From Abyssibacter profundi (GTDB taxonomy: Bacteria > Pseudomonadota > Gammaproteobacteria > Nevskiales > OUC007), in the NCBI RefSeq assembly GCF_003151135.1, contig NZ_QEQK01000004.1:124001-188000 (forward strand): a DNA stretch of 64,000 bases, in the 5' to 3' direction. A model generated the notes under the pieces. That model ran no database searches, had not been told where the DNA came from, and worked only from the letters and a program-made list of their open reading frames with translations. Position 1 is the stretch's first letter. Every line of letters starts with the position of its first letter. Made by a program: the position numbers and the translations under genes. Shown here in pieces: positions 17,711 through 26,536 of the stretch.

Positions 17711-18649
17711 TTACTTGCGCCGGGCCACCGCAATCACCACCTGAAAATACGGTGGCCGCTGTTCCCTTGATCCGCTTCGGCACGATACAACACGCAGCTG
17801 ATGCGTCTCAAGCAAAGTACGTAAAACAAATTCGCTAAAGCCCTGATTTACATGGTCATATGCCCGCGTTGTCGCCGCATGCTCATGCTCCGCCAGCGTC
17901 GCAACCACCAGCGTCCCACCCGGTTCGAGAACCCGTGCCGCCTCGGCCAGCACCTGTTGGGGCGCAGCGGAGTACGTCAGCGCATGCATGCAGAACACGA
18001 CCGAGAAGGCTGCATCCTCGAACGGCAATGCGTGCATATCGGCCTGCTCGAAGCGAACATTAGCGTGATGTGCCAGCCGTCTTCGCCCGGCTTCAACAAC
18101 GTTCCGGCTCAAATCGACACAGGTCACCGTCTTCGCATGGTTGGCCAACAGTTCGGCCAGCACACCGTCGCCTGATGCGATGTCCAGCACATCACCGAGT
18201 TCCAGCAGCTCGATCAGGGCGCGCGCGGTGGCTTCCCAGGTCCGACCCGGGGAGTAGTGCAGTTCCATGCGACCGGCGACTGAATCCGCCCAGGAGAGCG
18301 TGGCATGGCGGCTCCGGATGACTTCGCGAGCCCGCTCCAGATCCGCCCCGATCTGATCATCATCCAGCCGGGTTTTGAGGGCGGCCCACAACGCACCCGG
18401 CAGGCTGTCGCCAACTTCTGGCGAAAAGGAATAAAGCGTACTGCTGCCCATGCGTGCGTCGGTCAGTAGCTTGGCCTCGCGCAGCTTGCTGACGTGAGAG
18501 GACACACGACTCTGAGCCAGGCCGGTGACCTGCGTGAGCTCGGCAACAGACAGGGCGTCACTTTCCAAAACCGCGAGCAGCCGCAACCGCGTGCCGTCTG
18601 CCAGCAGCCGGCAGGCTTGGGTCAGGGCGTCGAGAGATCCGGTTTCCAT
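17711..18649 (-). CDS. ArsR-family regulator fused to a SAM-dependent methyltransferase
   Basis: A 312-residue fusion. Residues 1-90 are an ArsR/SmtB-type winged helix: LTQACRLLADGTRLRLLAVLES, then the recognition helix region VAELTQVTGLAQSRVSSHVSKLREAKLL. No metal-binding Cys pair of the ArsR (CxC) type is seen in the recognition helix. Residues from about 140 form a Methyltransf_11 domain with motif I VLDIASGDGVLAELLANHA, acidic residue in TCVDLS, motif ALPFEDAAFSVVFCMHAL and the post-motif LEPGGTLVVAT. Fusions of this kind are common in proteobacteria and often sit beside methionine-cycle genes; here the neighbour is the Mrp operon, 47 nt downstream. A SAM- or metabolite-responsive repressor is plausible but unproven. 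Confidence 0.9.
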   Translation of the reverse strand: METGSLDALTQACRLLADGTRLRLLAVLESDALSVAELTQVTGLAQSRVSSHVSKLREAKLLTDARMGSSTLYSFSPEVGDSLPGALWAALKTRLDDDQIGADLERAREVIRSRHATLSWADSVAGRMELHYSPGRTWEATARALIELLELGDVLDIASGDGVLAELLANHAKTVTCVDLSRNVVEAGRRRLAHHANVRFEQADMHALPFEDAAFSVVFCMHALTYSAAPQQVLAEAARVLEPGGTLVVATLAEHEHAATTRAYDHVNQGFSEFVLRTLLETHQLRVVSCRSGSREQRPPYFQVVIAVARRK

Positions 18650-18660
18650 GGCGTCACATT

Positions 18661-18688
18661 AAAAAGGCCCGGCGAGATACCGGGCCTT
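18661..18688 (-). terminator. Rho-independent terminator after the phasin gene
   Basis: Read on the minus strand, AAGGCCCGG and CCGGGCCTT form a 9-bp stem around a short loop, followed by a run of T (TTTTAA). It lies 23 nt after the phasin stop and 11 nt before the ArsR-methyltransferase start, so it separates these two transcription units. Confidence 0.85.
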
Positions 18689-18711
18689 GGGACCGCAAGT
18701 GCGGGCCTGGG

Positions 18712-19617
18712 TTAGGACTTATCCGTCGACGACTTCGCCGCGGATGTCGCCCGTTTGACCCGCGAGCTGGAACTTGCAGCGGGCTTGCGGGCGCGAGTTG
18801 CCGACGATTTCTTAGCGGTGCTCGCCGTTTTCGTCGCGGGCTTTCGTGTGGTCGATCGCTTCGCAGCCGTCGACTTCGTGGTGGTCCGCTTGGCAGCGGT
18901 GCTCTTGGCAGCGGTGCTCTTGGCAGCGGTGCTCTTGGCAGCGGTGCTCTTGGCAGCGGTGCTCTTAGCGGCAGTGCTCTTAGCGGCAGTGCTCTTAGCG
19001 GCAGTGCTCTTAGCGGCAGTGCTCTTAGCGGCAGTGCTCTTGGCCCGCGAGGTCGTGCGCTTGGTCGCCGGCTTGCGTGTTGTGGTGCTTTGACTACGTC
19101 CAGTCCCGCGCTTGCCGGTCGTGGCGGTCTTGGTTGCGGCCCCCTCGATTTGCTTGCTGGCTGCATCAACTGCGGATTCCGCAGCGGCACGGGCCGTCTG
19201 GGTGGCCTTGCGAACCTGCTTGGCGGCGGCCGTGGCCTGCTTCTTGGCCGTGCTGAGGTCCTTTTTGGCGGACGGTTTGCCCTGCAGGCCCGAGGACAAC
19301 GCATCGGTGAGTGCAGTTCGCGTTTCCGTGATGATCTGAACGCTGGTCCGTGCGTTGGCGATAATTTGATCGATCGTCTGCTGAAGCAGATCGAGCTGGG
19401 CTTGTGCCGTGCTCTTGATATCGCCCTTGCGACTGCTCGCTTTGAGTCCGTCGACGACAGTCTTGTAACTCTTCTGCAACTCGTCGAGTTCGTGCTCTGC
19501 GAGTCGCTGAATGCCTTCGTAGACAATTTTGTTTGCGCTGATCACCGTCTCGATGGCGATCCCGCGTACGTCTTCCATCTGGGTCTTCAACTTGGCGAGC
19601 TTCTTCTTGGCGGCCAT
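18712..19617 (-). CDS. PhaF-like phasin with histone-like Lys/Ala-rich tail
   Basis: A 301-residue two-part protein. Residues 1-115 are amphipathic helices of phasin type, with few charges on one face (VISANKIVYEGIQRLAEHELDELQKSYKTV, LDLLQQTIDQIIANARTSVQI). From about residue 120 the chain is Lys/Ala/Thr/Ser/Arg-rich and very basic, including a perfect KSTAA pentapeptide array (ten copies) and further KPATK-like repeats. This layout matches PhaF of pseudomonads, which coats polyhydroxyalkanoate granules with its N-terminal domain and binds the nucleoid with its tail, so granules are shared out at division. PHA synthase genes are not in the window; the fadBA genes 280 nt away, which supply 3-hydroxyacyl-CoA metabolism, fit the idea. 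A purely AlgP-like histone role is the alternative. Confidence 0.75.
   Translation of the reverse strand: MAAKKKLAKLKTQMEDVRGIAIETVISANKIVYEGIQRLAEHELDELQKSYKTVVDGLKASSRKGDIKSTAQAQLDLLQQTIDQIIANARTSVQIITETRTALTDALSSGLQGKPSAKKDLSTAKKQATAAAKQVRKATQTARAAAESAVDAASKQIEGAATKTATTGKRGTGRSQSTTTRKPATKRTTSRAKSTAAKSTAAKSTAAKSTAAKSTAAKSTAAKSTAAKSTAAKSTAAKSTAAKRTTTKSTAAKRSTTRKPATKTASTAKKSSATRARKPAASSSSRVKRATSAAKSSTDKS
18886..19041 (-). repeat. 15-bp tandem repeat encoding (KSTAA)n
   Basis: Within the phasin gene, ten 15-bp units each encode Lys-Ser-Thr-Ala-Ala. Two sequence types occur in separate blocks: gctcttggcagcggt (four units, 18901-18960) and gctcttagcggcagt (five units, 18961-19035), with partial or diverged units at either end. 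The differences are synonymous, which points to stepwise block duplication and selection for the peptide sequence. Confidence 0.95.
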
Positions 19618-19896
19618 GGTGTCCCCGATCCTTTCGGTGGCAGATGTCGTGCTTGGAGTGTAGGAGCGGTGAAAATCCCTGTCAAAATCGGCAATTAAGG
19701 CCCGATGACCCCCGAAACGGCTCCGGGTTGTGCCCCATCCGGAATTCCTGCTTGTTCCGGATGTCGGACGCCTGCACAGGCTTGGTTTACGCCCCTAGAG
19801 TGCGTCGATATAGTGGCGCGTCCCTCAATCTTTCTAACGCATGCGTCTCCGGTGGGATGCGTGCATGCCATTTCTACACATCTATAGGACAAGCCT

Positions 19897-22050
19897 ATGA
19901 TTTTCGAAGGAAAGTCGATCCAGTGCCACGCGCTCGGAGACGGCATGATCGAACTGCGTTTCGACCGGCAGGGCGATGCGATCAATAAGTTCGACGCCGC
20001 GACCGTCAAGGAACTGGGTGAGGCCACGCAGGCCATTGCCAGTCACGATGGTGCCAAGGGTGTCATCGTCACCAGCGGTAAGGATGGATTCATCGTCGGT
20101 GCCGATATCACCGAGTTCGGCGCTGCATTCTCACAGTCCGATGAACAGCTCATCCAGTGGTCGGCGGATTCCAATGCGGTGTTCTCCGCGTTCGAGGATT
20201 TGGAGATGCCCACGGTCACGGCCATTAATGGCATGGCGCTGGGCGGCGGTTTCGAGATGGCGCTGTCTTCCGACTATCGCGTCATGTCGTCCAAAGCGGC
20301 GGTGGGATTGCCCGAAGTCAAGCTGGGCATCTTCCCCGGCTTTGGTGGCACGGTGCGTCTGCCGCGCCTCATTGGCGCCGACAACGCCATTGAGATGATC
20401 GCTGGCGGCAGCAACGTCAAAGCCAAGGCCGCCCTGGCGAATGGTTCGGTGGACGCTGTCGTCGAGCCCGACCAACTGCTGGAAGCAGCCAAATCACTGC
20501 TGTCGCTTTGCATTGCTGGTGACATGGACTGGCAGGCACGTCGCGCACAGAAGACCGGGCCGCTGAAGCTGGGGCCGGTCGACTCCATGATGGTCTTTGA
20601 AACCGCCAAGGGTTTTGTGGCCGGCAAGGCAGGCAAGCACTATCCGGCGCCGATCGAAGCGATCAACTGCATTCAGAAGGCCGCCGGCAAGGGCCGCGAT
20701 GATGCGCTGAAGATCGAGCACAAGGGCTTTGTAAAGGTGGCCAAGACCACCCAGGCGCAGGCCCTGATCGGCATTTTCATGAATGATCAGCTGATCAAGA
20801 AGAAATCCAAGGGCTGGATCAAGCAGTCCAAGGAGATCAAGCAGGGTGCTGTGTTGGGTGCCGGCATCATGGGTGGTGGCATCGCCTACCAGGCTGCCTC
20901 CACCGGCACGCCGATGATCATGAAGGACATCAACAAGGCGGCGCTGGATCTGGGCTTGAATGAGGCCTCTAAGCTGCTTAACAAGCAGGTCTCACGCGGC
21001 AAAATGGATGCCGCCAAAATGGCATCGGTGCTTAACAACATCCGCGACACGCTGAACTATGGCGACTTCGGTGAAGTCGACATCATTGTCGAGGCCGTGG
21101 TCGAACGTGCCGACATCAAGAAGATGGTCTACGCCGATGTTGAAAAGTACGCCCGCGAAGACGTGATCATTGCGTCGAACACCTCGTCCATCTCCATCGA
21201 CGAACTGGCATCCGACCTCAAGCGACCCGAGAACTTCCTCGGCATGCATTTCTTCAACCCGGTGCATCGCATGCCGTTGGTTGAGGTGATCCGTGGCTCC
21301 AAGACCTCTGATGAAGCGATTGCGGCTACGGTGGCCCTGGCCAGCCGGATGAAGAAAACGCCCATCGTGGTGAACAACTGCCCGGGCTTCCTGGTGAACC
21401 GTATTCTGTTCCCGTACTTCTTCGGTTTTGAAGGTCTTATCGCCGAAGGGGCCGACTTCCAGCGCATCGACAAGCTGATGGAAGGCTTTGGCTGGCCGAT
21501 GGGTCCGTCCTACCTCAACGATGTGGTTGGCATGGACACCAGTCAGCATGTCGGCCATGTGCTGGCCGCTGGCTATCCGGATCGCATGAGCCCGGCAGAA
21601 GGGCAGAAATCGTCGCTGGACCTGATGGTCGAGGCCGGTCGCCTCGGGCAGAAGTCGGGTTCGGGCTATTACAAGTACGAGCAGGACCGTAAGGGCAAGC
21701 CGAAGAAGGTCAAGGATCCGGAGGCGTACGAGATCATCAAGGGCGCCGTCAAGGAAACCCGAGAGCACTCCGATGAGGAGATCATCGAGCGTCATATGCT
21801 GCCGATGATCATCGAAACGGCGCGCTGCCTGGAGCAGGGCATTGTGGATACGGCCGCTGAGGCCGACATGGGCCTGATCATGGGCATCGGTTTCCCGCCG
21901 TTCCGGGGTGGCGCGCTGAAGTACGCCGACACCCTCGGCCTGGACCATGTGGTCAAGGCCTGCGAGAAGTACGCCTACCTCGGCAAGCTTTACGAGCCGA
22001 CCGAACGCATGAAGGAAATGGCCGCCAAGGGCGAGAGCTACTACGGCTAA
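19897..22050 (+). CDS. fadB: Fatty acid oxidation complex alpha subunit: enoyl-CoA hydratase / 3-hydroxyacyl-CoA dehydrogenase
   Basis: FadB carries out hydration and NAD-dependent dehydrogenation in beta-oxidation and forms a complex with the thiolase FadA. The 717-residue protein has the full length of the family. The crotonase domain (residues 1-190) contains [11 protein letters not shown], the oxyanion-hole segment [19 protein letters not shown] and the catalytic [20 protein letters not shown]. From about residue 312 comes the dehydrogenase with Rossmann motif [16 protein letters not shown], the catalytic [14 protein letters not shown] and [14 protein letters not shown]. The C-terminal domain ends with [14 protein letters not shown]. 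It is followed by fadA after an 81-nt gap that contains a strong hairpin. About 280 nt without genes upstream should hold the promoter; I did not see a confident FadR or PsrA box. Confidence 0.97.
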   Translation: MIFEGKSIQCHALGDGMIELRFDRQGDAINKFDAATVKELGEATQAIASHDGAKGVIVTSGKDGFIVGADITEFGAAFSQSDEQLIQWSADSNAVFSAFEDLEMPTVTAINGMALGGGFEMALSSDYRVMSSKAAVGLPEVKLGIFPGFGGTVRLPRLIGADNAIEMIAGGSNVKAKAALANGSVDAVVEPDQLLEAAKSLLSLCIAGDMDWQARRAQKTGPLKLGPVDSMMVFETAKGFVAGKAGKHYPAPIEAINCIQKAAGKGRDDALKIEHKGFVKVAKTTQAQALIGIFMNDQLIKKKSKGWIKQSKEIKQGAVLGAGIMGGGIAYQAASTGTPMIMKDINKAALDLGLNEASKLLNKQVSRGKMDAAKMASVLNNIRDTLNYGDFGEVDIIVEAVVERADIKKMVYADVEKYAREDVIIASNTSSISIDELASDLKRPENFLGMHFFNPVHRMPLVEVIRGSKTSDEAIAATVALASRMKKTPIVVNNCPGFLVNRILFPYFFGFEGLIAEGADFQRIDKLMEGFGWPMGPSYLNDVVGMDTSQHVGHVLAAGYPDRMSPAEGQKSSLDLMVEAGRLGQKSGSGYYKYEQDRKGKPKKVKDPEAYEIIKGAVKETREHSDEEIIERHMLPMIIETARCLEQGIVDTAAEADMGLIMGIGFPPFRGGALKYADTLGLDHVVKACEKYAYLGKLYEPTERMKEMAAKGESYYG

Positions 22051-22058
22051 TCGGTCAG

Positions 22059-22089
22059 GCCGGGCCCGTCTTCTGAGCACGGGCCCGGC
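22059..22089 (+). other. Strong intercistronic hairpin between fadB and fadA
   Basis: GCCGGGCCCGT (22059-22069) and ACGGGCCCGGC (22079-22089) are perfect 11-bp inverted arms with a 9-nt loop. No T-run follows, so it is not a standard terminator. A hairpin here would stabilise the fadB message or partly limit read-through into fadA. Confidence 0.75.
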
Positions 22090-22116
22090 TCCCCGATCAA
22101 CGCATCAAGCACATAG

Positions 22117-23292
<1,176 letters not shown>

Positions 23293-23320
23293 ACACGCGT
23301 TGTGCAGAATCGCTAGACCG

Positions 23321-23345
23321 GAAAGCCCGCCTCGTGCGGGCTTTC
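23321..23345 (+). terminator. Rho-independent terminator of fadBA
   Basis: GAAAGCCCGC, a 5-nt loop (ctcgt) and GCGGGCTTTC form a 10-bp stem that ends in a short pyrimidine tract. It lies 29 nt after the fadA stop. Confidence 0.9.
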
Positions 23346-23451
23346 CTCTGTCTGGGTAACCGAAATTTGTGGTTTCGGATGAGCCTGCCGGTCGATTCAC
23401 CACCAGCCGGTACAGTGGCGGGCGACCGGAGCGTTGCCGACCATCGCGCAT

Positions 23452-23478
23452 AAAAAAACCGCCGCGGTCGGCGGCGGT
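23452..23478 (-). terminator. Rho-independent terminator of the EF-hand gene
   Basis: On the minus strand, CCGCCG...CGGCGG stem-loop (CCGCCGCCGACCGCGGCGG) is followed by TTTTTTT. It lies about 37 nt downstream of the EF-hand gene stop at 23515, so that gene is a separate short transcription unit. Confidence 0.88.
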
Positions 23479-23514
23479 GAATTCCCTTGGGGGGCTCGGG
23501 GAGGGAGCTGCTTG

Positions 23515-23868
23515 CTATTCGGCGTACACGTCTTCCAGCATGCCGGGTAGACGGTGGAACTCGACGATGCTGACGCGCTGGTCTCGGTCCTGATCGAGCA
23601 CGCCAAAATGCAGATGCACGGTTCGGCTGGCTGCGGTCTCATCGCCCGTCAAATAGCCATCTCGGTTGGCGTCCAGGGTTTCGAAGGCCCTGCGCGGATT
23701 GTGCTGAAGATTGGCGATATGCAGCGGGGACTGCATCCGGTCCCCGGCGCTGTTATTCGCCAGCAAACTCGTGGACAGGGCTCCAGCAAACGCCAGCATT
23801 GGCAGCATCAATGCGGTACCAAGCAGGGTTCTCGACAGGTAGCGCTGAGTCGTTGATGGCTTGTCCAT
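23515..23868 (-). CDS. Secreted EF-hand protein
   Basis: A 117-residue protein with an N-terminal signal peptide or membrane anchor (hydrophobic residues 14-36, with ALSTSLLA after it) and two EF-hand calcium-binding loops. The loops are Asp66-Glu77 (DANRDGYLTGDE) and Asp92-Glu103 (DQDRDQRVSIVE); both have acidic residues at positions 1, 3 or 5, and 12. The second loop has Gln in place of the usual Gly at position 6, which may weaken it. The family resembles small periplasmic calcium sensors of gammaproteobacteria; the partner is unknown. Upstream on the same strand is a sigma-54 promoter match about 200 nt from the start codon, and a terminator follows, so it is a monocistronic, probably tightly regulated unit. 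GGAAACCGGGAC precedes the ATG. Confidence 0.8.
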   Translation of the reverse strand: MDKPSTTQRYLSRTLLGTALMLPMLAFAGALSTSLLANNSAGDRMQSPLHIANLQHNPRRAFETLDANRDGYLTGDETAASRTVHLHFGVLDQDRDQRVSIVEFHRLPGMLEDVYAE

Positions 23869-24066
23869 GTCCCGGTTTCCTTGTTAACGGCCGATACGGG
23901 ATCGGCACGACATCAAATAAGAGGCCATCCATGGCCTATAGCTGCATCCGGCTTGAAGAGCGTGACGCCTCGACAAAGCCGTGGGGGTGGCGCGACCGTG
24001 GTCGTGACACCCGGCCGGGCATCCTGCCCGGGCAAGACGCCGCAGCTCCATGCCTGCGACGTCGTC
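23869..24066 (-). other. Long structured 5' leader of the EF-hand transcript
   Basis: The roughly 450 bases between 23868 and 24317 hold no convincing gene. Downstream of the sigma-54 site the predicted leader contains several hairpins on the minus strand: GACGTCGCAG / CTGCGGCGTC (10 pairs with one G-U), CCGGGCA / TGCCCGG, GGCCAT / ATGGCC and GCCGAT / ATCGGC. I could not match them to a known riboswitch class. The part from 24094 to 24316 shows nothing beyond the A/T-rich patch and a G/C-rich tail. Confidence 0.5.
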
Positions 24067-24077
24067 AATGCCATGTC

Positions 24078-24093
24078 TGCAACGCGCGTGCCA
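24078..24093 (-). promoter_or_regulatory. Sigma-54 (RpoN) promoter for the EF-hand gene
   Basis: Minus strand reads TGGCACG-CGCG-TTGCA, a full match to the sigma-54 consensus TGGCACG-N4-TTGCW with the required GG and GC spaced correctly. Transcription would start near 24066, about 200 nt before the EF-hand start codon. An A/T-rich stretch (24094-24122) directly upstream could bend for an activator or IHF, though I found no perfect IHF site. Confidence 0.7.
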
Positions 24094-24316
24094 GGAAAAA
24101 CTAACGAAAAATCAATTAGATAGAGGCTAGGGCTGTCGCCGCCCCCCGACAGGTTCTCGGCCGCTTCAAGGAAAAGCCGTGAAAATGGGTGGGTATTGCC
24201 TGTCGTTAAAGGACAACAGGCTGCGCGCGGGTCGCAGGGCGGCGGCCAACGGGCCTGTCCAGATTTTCAGTCTGCGCCCCAGCCGGCAGCGGCGCGTCTG
24301 GTGTGACGCTCTGGGT

Positions 24317-25249
24317 TCAGCCTGATTGGCGGGGTGCATTCGTTGGGTTGTGTTCAGCGCGGACGCGGCGGCGGAAGCCGCCGATCTGAACGCCGCCGAT
24401 GAGCAACATCAAAGCGCCGTAGAGCAGCACGGTGAACAGCACCTGGTCCCCGACAGGGTCGCTAACCCCCACCACGGCCGGAAACAGGCTGGCCTTGATC
24501 AGCAGGCCCAGATTGGTATTTCGAACCGTGAGTTCGATGCCAATCGCAGCCCGGTCGGCTGTGGGCACGGCGAGCATCCGTGGGACCAGCCAGCCCAGCA
24601 GTGTGACCACTGCGATGAAGCCGGCGGTAATACCGAGGTTGGAGAGCCCAAAGGCTTCGATGTCCAGGCGACCGGCCCCGGCGGCACCGACCACGATCAA
24701 GCCGATGGTCAGCAGTGAGCCGCGAATACAGAGTTTGGAGAATCGGCCCGCCTGGGCAGGAAAGGCCCTGAGCACCAGCATGCCGAGGACCAGTGGCAAC
24801 AACAGACAGAGACCGATTTCGATCGCTATCCGCCCGGCCGGCATGCTGAAATCCTCCGGCATGTGATGCGCAATCAACAGCCCCAGTACGATCGGCGTCG
24901 TGACCAGGCAGGCCAGTGTGGCCACGGCGGTCAGCGAGATGGATAAGGCGATATGTCCACGTGCGAAGTACGTGAAGATGTTGGACACCGTCCCACCGGG
25001 GATGGCAGCGCACAGCGCCAGGCCGATGGCCACGCCCACTCCGAGACCGCCCCAGGCCACAAATGCCGCCGCCACGAGGGGGACACCGATTAACTGTAGG
25101 ACCAGCCCGATTGAGACGCTACGGGGGGCGCGTGCCACCTCACGGAAATCGCCGACGGTGAGCGTGGCGCCCATGCCAAGCATGGCAAGCACCAGCTGGG
25201 TGGCGGCAAAAGCGTATTCATGACGCACGTAGGCATCAAACAAGTCCAT
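24317..25249 (-). CDS. Bile acid:sodium symporter (BASS/SBF) family transporter
   Basis: A 310-residue protein with about 9-10 membrane helices. Family features are the N-terminal GMGATLTVGDFREVARAPRS and the discontinuous-helix segment AAIPGGTVSNIFTYFARGHIALSISLTAVATL, close to the BASS signature for Na+ and substrate binding, plus ELTVRNTNLGLLIKASLF near the C-terminus. Bacterial BASS proteins import organic anions (bile acids, pantoate, 2-keto acids) with sodium; the substrate here is unknown. The neighbours, an alpha/beta hydrolase upstream and a lipid-catabolism operon further on, would suit a steroid-like or hydroxy-acid substrate, but this is only a guess. Confidence 0.88.
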   Translation of the reverse strand: MDLFDAYVRHEYAFAATQLVLAMLGMGATLTVGDFREVARAPRSVSIGLVLQLIGVPLVAAAFVAWGGLGVGVAIGLALCAAIPGGTVSNIFTYFARGHIALSISLTAVATLACLVTTPIVLGLLIAHHMPEDFSMPAGRIAIEIGLCLLLPLVLGMLVLRAFPAQAGRFSKLCIRGSLLTIGLIVVGAAGAGRLDIEAFGLSNLGITAGFIAVVTLLGWLVPRMLAVPTADRAAIGIELTVRNTNLGLLIKASLFPAVVGVSDPVGDQVLFTVLLYGALMLLIGGVQIGGFRRRVRAEHNPTNAPRQSG

Positions 25250-25374
25250 GGGGTCTCCTCGTCACCGTGTATCCGGCGTTACAAATAGATGCGGGTGGCC
25301 GACTCTGATGGCCGGTCGCTCATCGCATTGTATGTTGGATGAGCGATGGGAAGTATTCTCGGCGTGAAGGGGCG

Positions 25375-26328
25375 TCAACCCGGGGGCAGGTGCTGGATCA
25401 ACGTATCGGCAATGCGAGGAACCAGCACATTCGGAAAGTCATGCCCCCAACCGTCTATCACGTCCAGGCGGGCGTGCGGGATCTTGTCCTTGAGGTCATA
25501 GGCTGCCTCGACCGGCACGAGCGGGTCGGCCCGACCGTGGAGAACAAGCGTCGGTTGCTTGATCTGACGCACCAACCGACCGCGATGGGGGGAGCCGATG
25601 ATGGCCGCAAGCTGGCGGATGGTGCCGCCGGGGCTGATCCCTCGGTTGGCTTGCCGGGTAATCTTGGCCCGTATTTCGGCATCCGTTTGTTCGAATCCGG
25701 GACTGCCAATGAGTCGATAAGTCTCCACGCCCTGATCGATGATTTCTTCGATGGCCTTGGGACGTTTGCGCATCAACCGTCGTTGCAGCGCCAGGCTGGG
25801 CTGCTTGAGCTTCCGGTGGCCGGTGGTGGTCATGATGAGCGCCGCGCTCGCGACCCGGGCAGGAAAGTTGGCTGCCATGACCTGGGCGATCATGCCGCCC
25901 ATTGAGGCACCGACAACATGGGCCCGGGCCAGCCCCAGGCTGTCCAACAGACCCACCGCATCCTCCGCCATGTCGGCGATTTGATAGGGCACCTGCACCT
26001 GCATGCCCAGGCGCCGTCTGATGACCGTGGCCGGTATGTTGGGCGCCTGGATGCCATCCAAACGCGTCGAACGGCCGACGTCGCGATTGTCGAAACGAAT
26101 GACCTGATAGCCGGCGTCAACCAGAGCGTGACAAAGCGCCGTCGGCCAGAGCACGTACTGCGAACCCAATCCCATGACCAGGAGCACCGCGGGGGCGCCA
26201 GGGTCTCCGAATCGCTGATAGGCCAGATCCAGTGAACCGACTCGGGCGAACTGTTCCGGCGGCTCCGAACGGCCTGACGCTGGGTTGTCGGTCGGCGTGC
26301 CGAGCGGAGAGGGTTGAGCTGAGTGCAT
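25375..26328 (-). CDS. Alpha/beta hydrolase
   Basis: A 317-residue alpha/beta hydrolase, probably an esterase acting on an ester or lactone. The fold markers are complete: the oxyanion strand LLVMGLGSQYVLWP, NRDVGRSTRLDG, the nucleophile elbow GASMGG with Ser142, the acid in HGRADPLVP (near residue 265) and the His in GWGHDFP (near residue 298). This set is typical of the RdmC/aclacinomycin methylesterase-like and TesD-like group. The first 25 residues are of low complexity, so a start further in is possible. It lies 125 nt upstream of the BASS transporter on the same strand and 208 nt downstream of the catabolic operon, behind a G/C-rich hairpin. Confidence 0.85.
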   Translation of the reverse strand: MHSAQPSPLGTPTDNPASGRSEPPEQFARVGSLDLAYQRFGDPGAPAVLLVMGLGSQYVLWPTALCHALVDAGYQVIRFDNRDVGRSTRLDGIQAPNIPATVIRRRLGMQVQVPYQIADMAEDAVGLLDSLGLARAHVVGASMGGMIAQVMAANFPARVASAALIMTTTGHRKLKQPSLALQRRLMRKRPKAIEEIIDQGVETYRLIGSPGFEQTDAEIRAKITRQANRGISPGGTIRQLAAIIGSPHRGRLVRQIKQPTLVLHGRADPLVPVEAAYDLKDKIPHARLDVIDGWGHDFPNVLVPRIADTLIQHLPPG

Positions 26329-26497
26329 GCGGTCAGGTCATCCGGTTGCTTGGGTGGCGCCACAAACCGGCAGGGCGGCTGCGACAATATTTGTGTACAA
26401 GCGGGTACGTAAGGGGTTTAATTTACCATCTGATCAGTCAGGATGGGCAAGGTTGTTTGAGTACCCGGTGGGTGACCGATCGACACCAGGCCGACAC

Positions 26498-26526
26498 CAG
26501 GCCGGCGTCGTCAGAGCGCCGGCCTG
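26498..26526 (-). terminator. G/C-rich hairpin at the end of the catabolic operon
   Basis: CAGGCCGGCG and CGCCGGCCTG are perfect 10-bp arms with a 9-nt loop, located 11 nt after the stop codon of the MDR reductase. There is no T-run, so termination would have to be Rho-dependent or only partial; it may instead protect the mRNA end. Confidence 0.5.
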
Positions 26527-26536
26527 TTGCAGGCGA

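Noticed and set aside
18886-19041. Regularly repeated units that might suggest a CRISPR array
   Set aside because: The units are 15 bp without spacers and lie in frame within a coding region as KSTAA repeats.
18712-19617. A histone H1/AlgP-like regulator
   Set aside because: The tail would fit, but the first 115 residues have phasin-type amphipathic helices, so a PhaF-like phasin explains the whole protein better.
20992-22080. A 362-codon open frame antisense to fadB
   Set aside because: It mirrors the codon structure of fadB and shows no recognisable motif; fadB is certain.
24013-24029. A terminator (CCGGGCA/TGCCCGG hairpin)
   Set aside because: There is no T-run on either strand and it lies within the predicted leader of the EF-hand transcript.
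23900-24066. A cyclic-di-GMP (GEMM) or other known riboswitch in the EF-hand leader
   Set aside because: Some short pieces look similar, but the conserved tetraloop, receptor and core bases could not be found in order; it is left as an unassigned structured leader.
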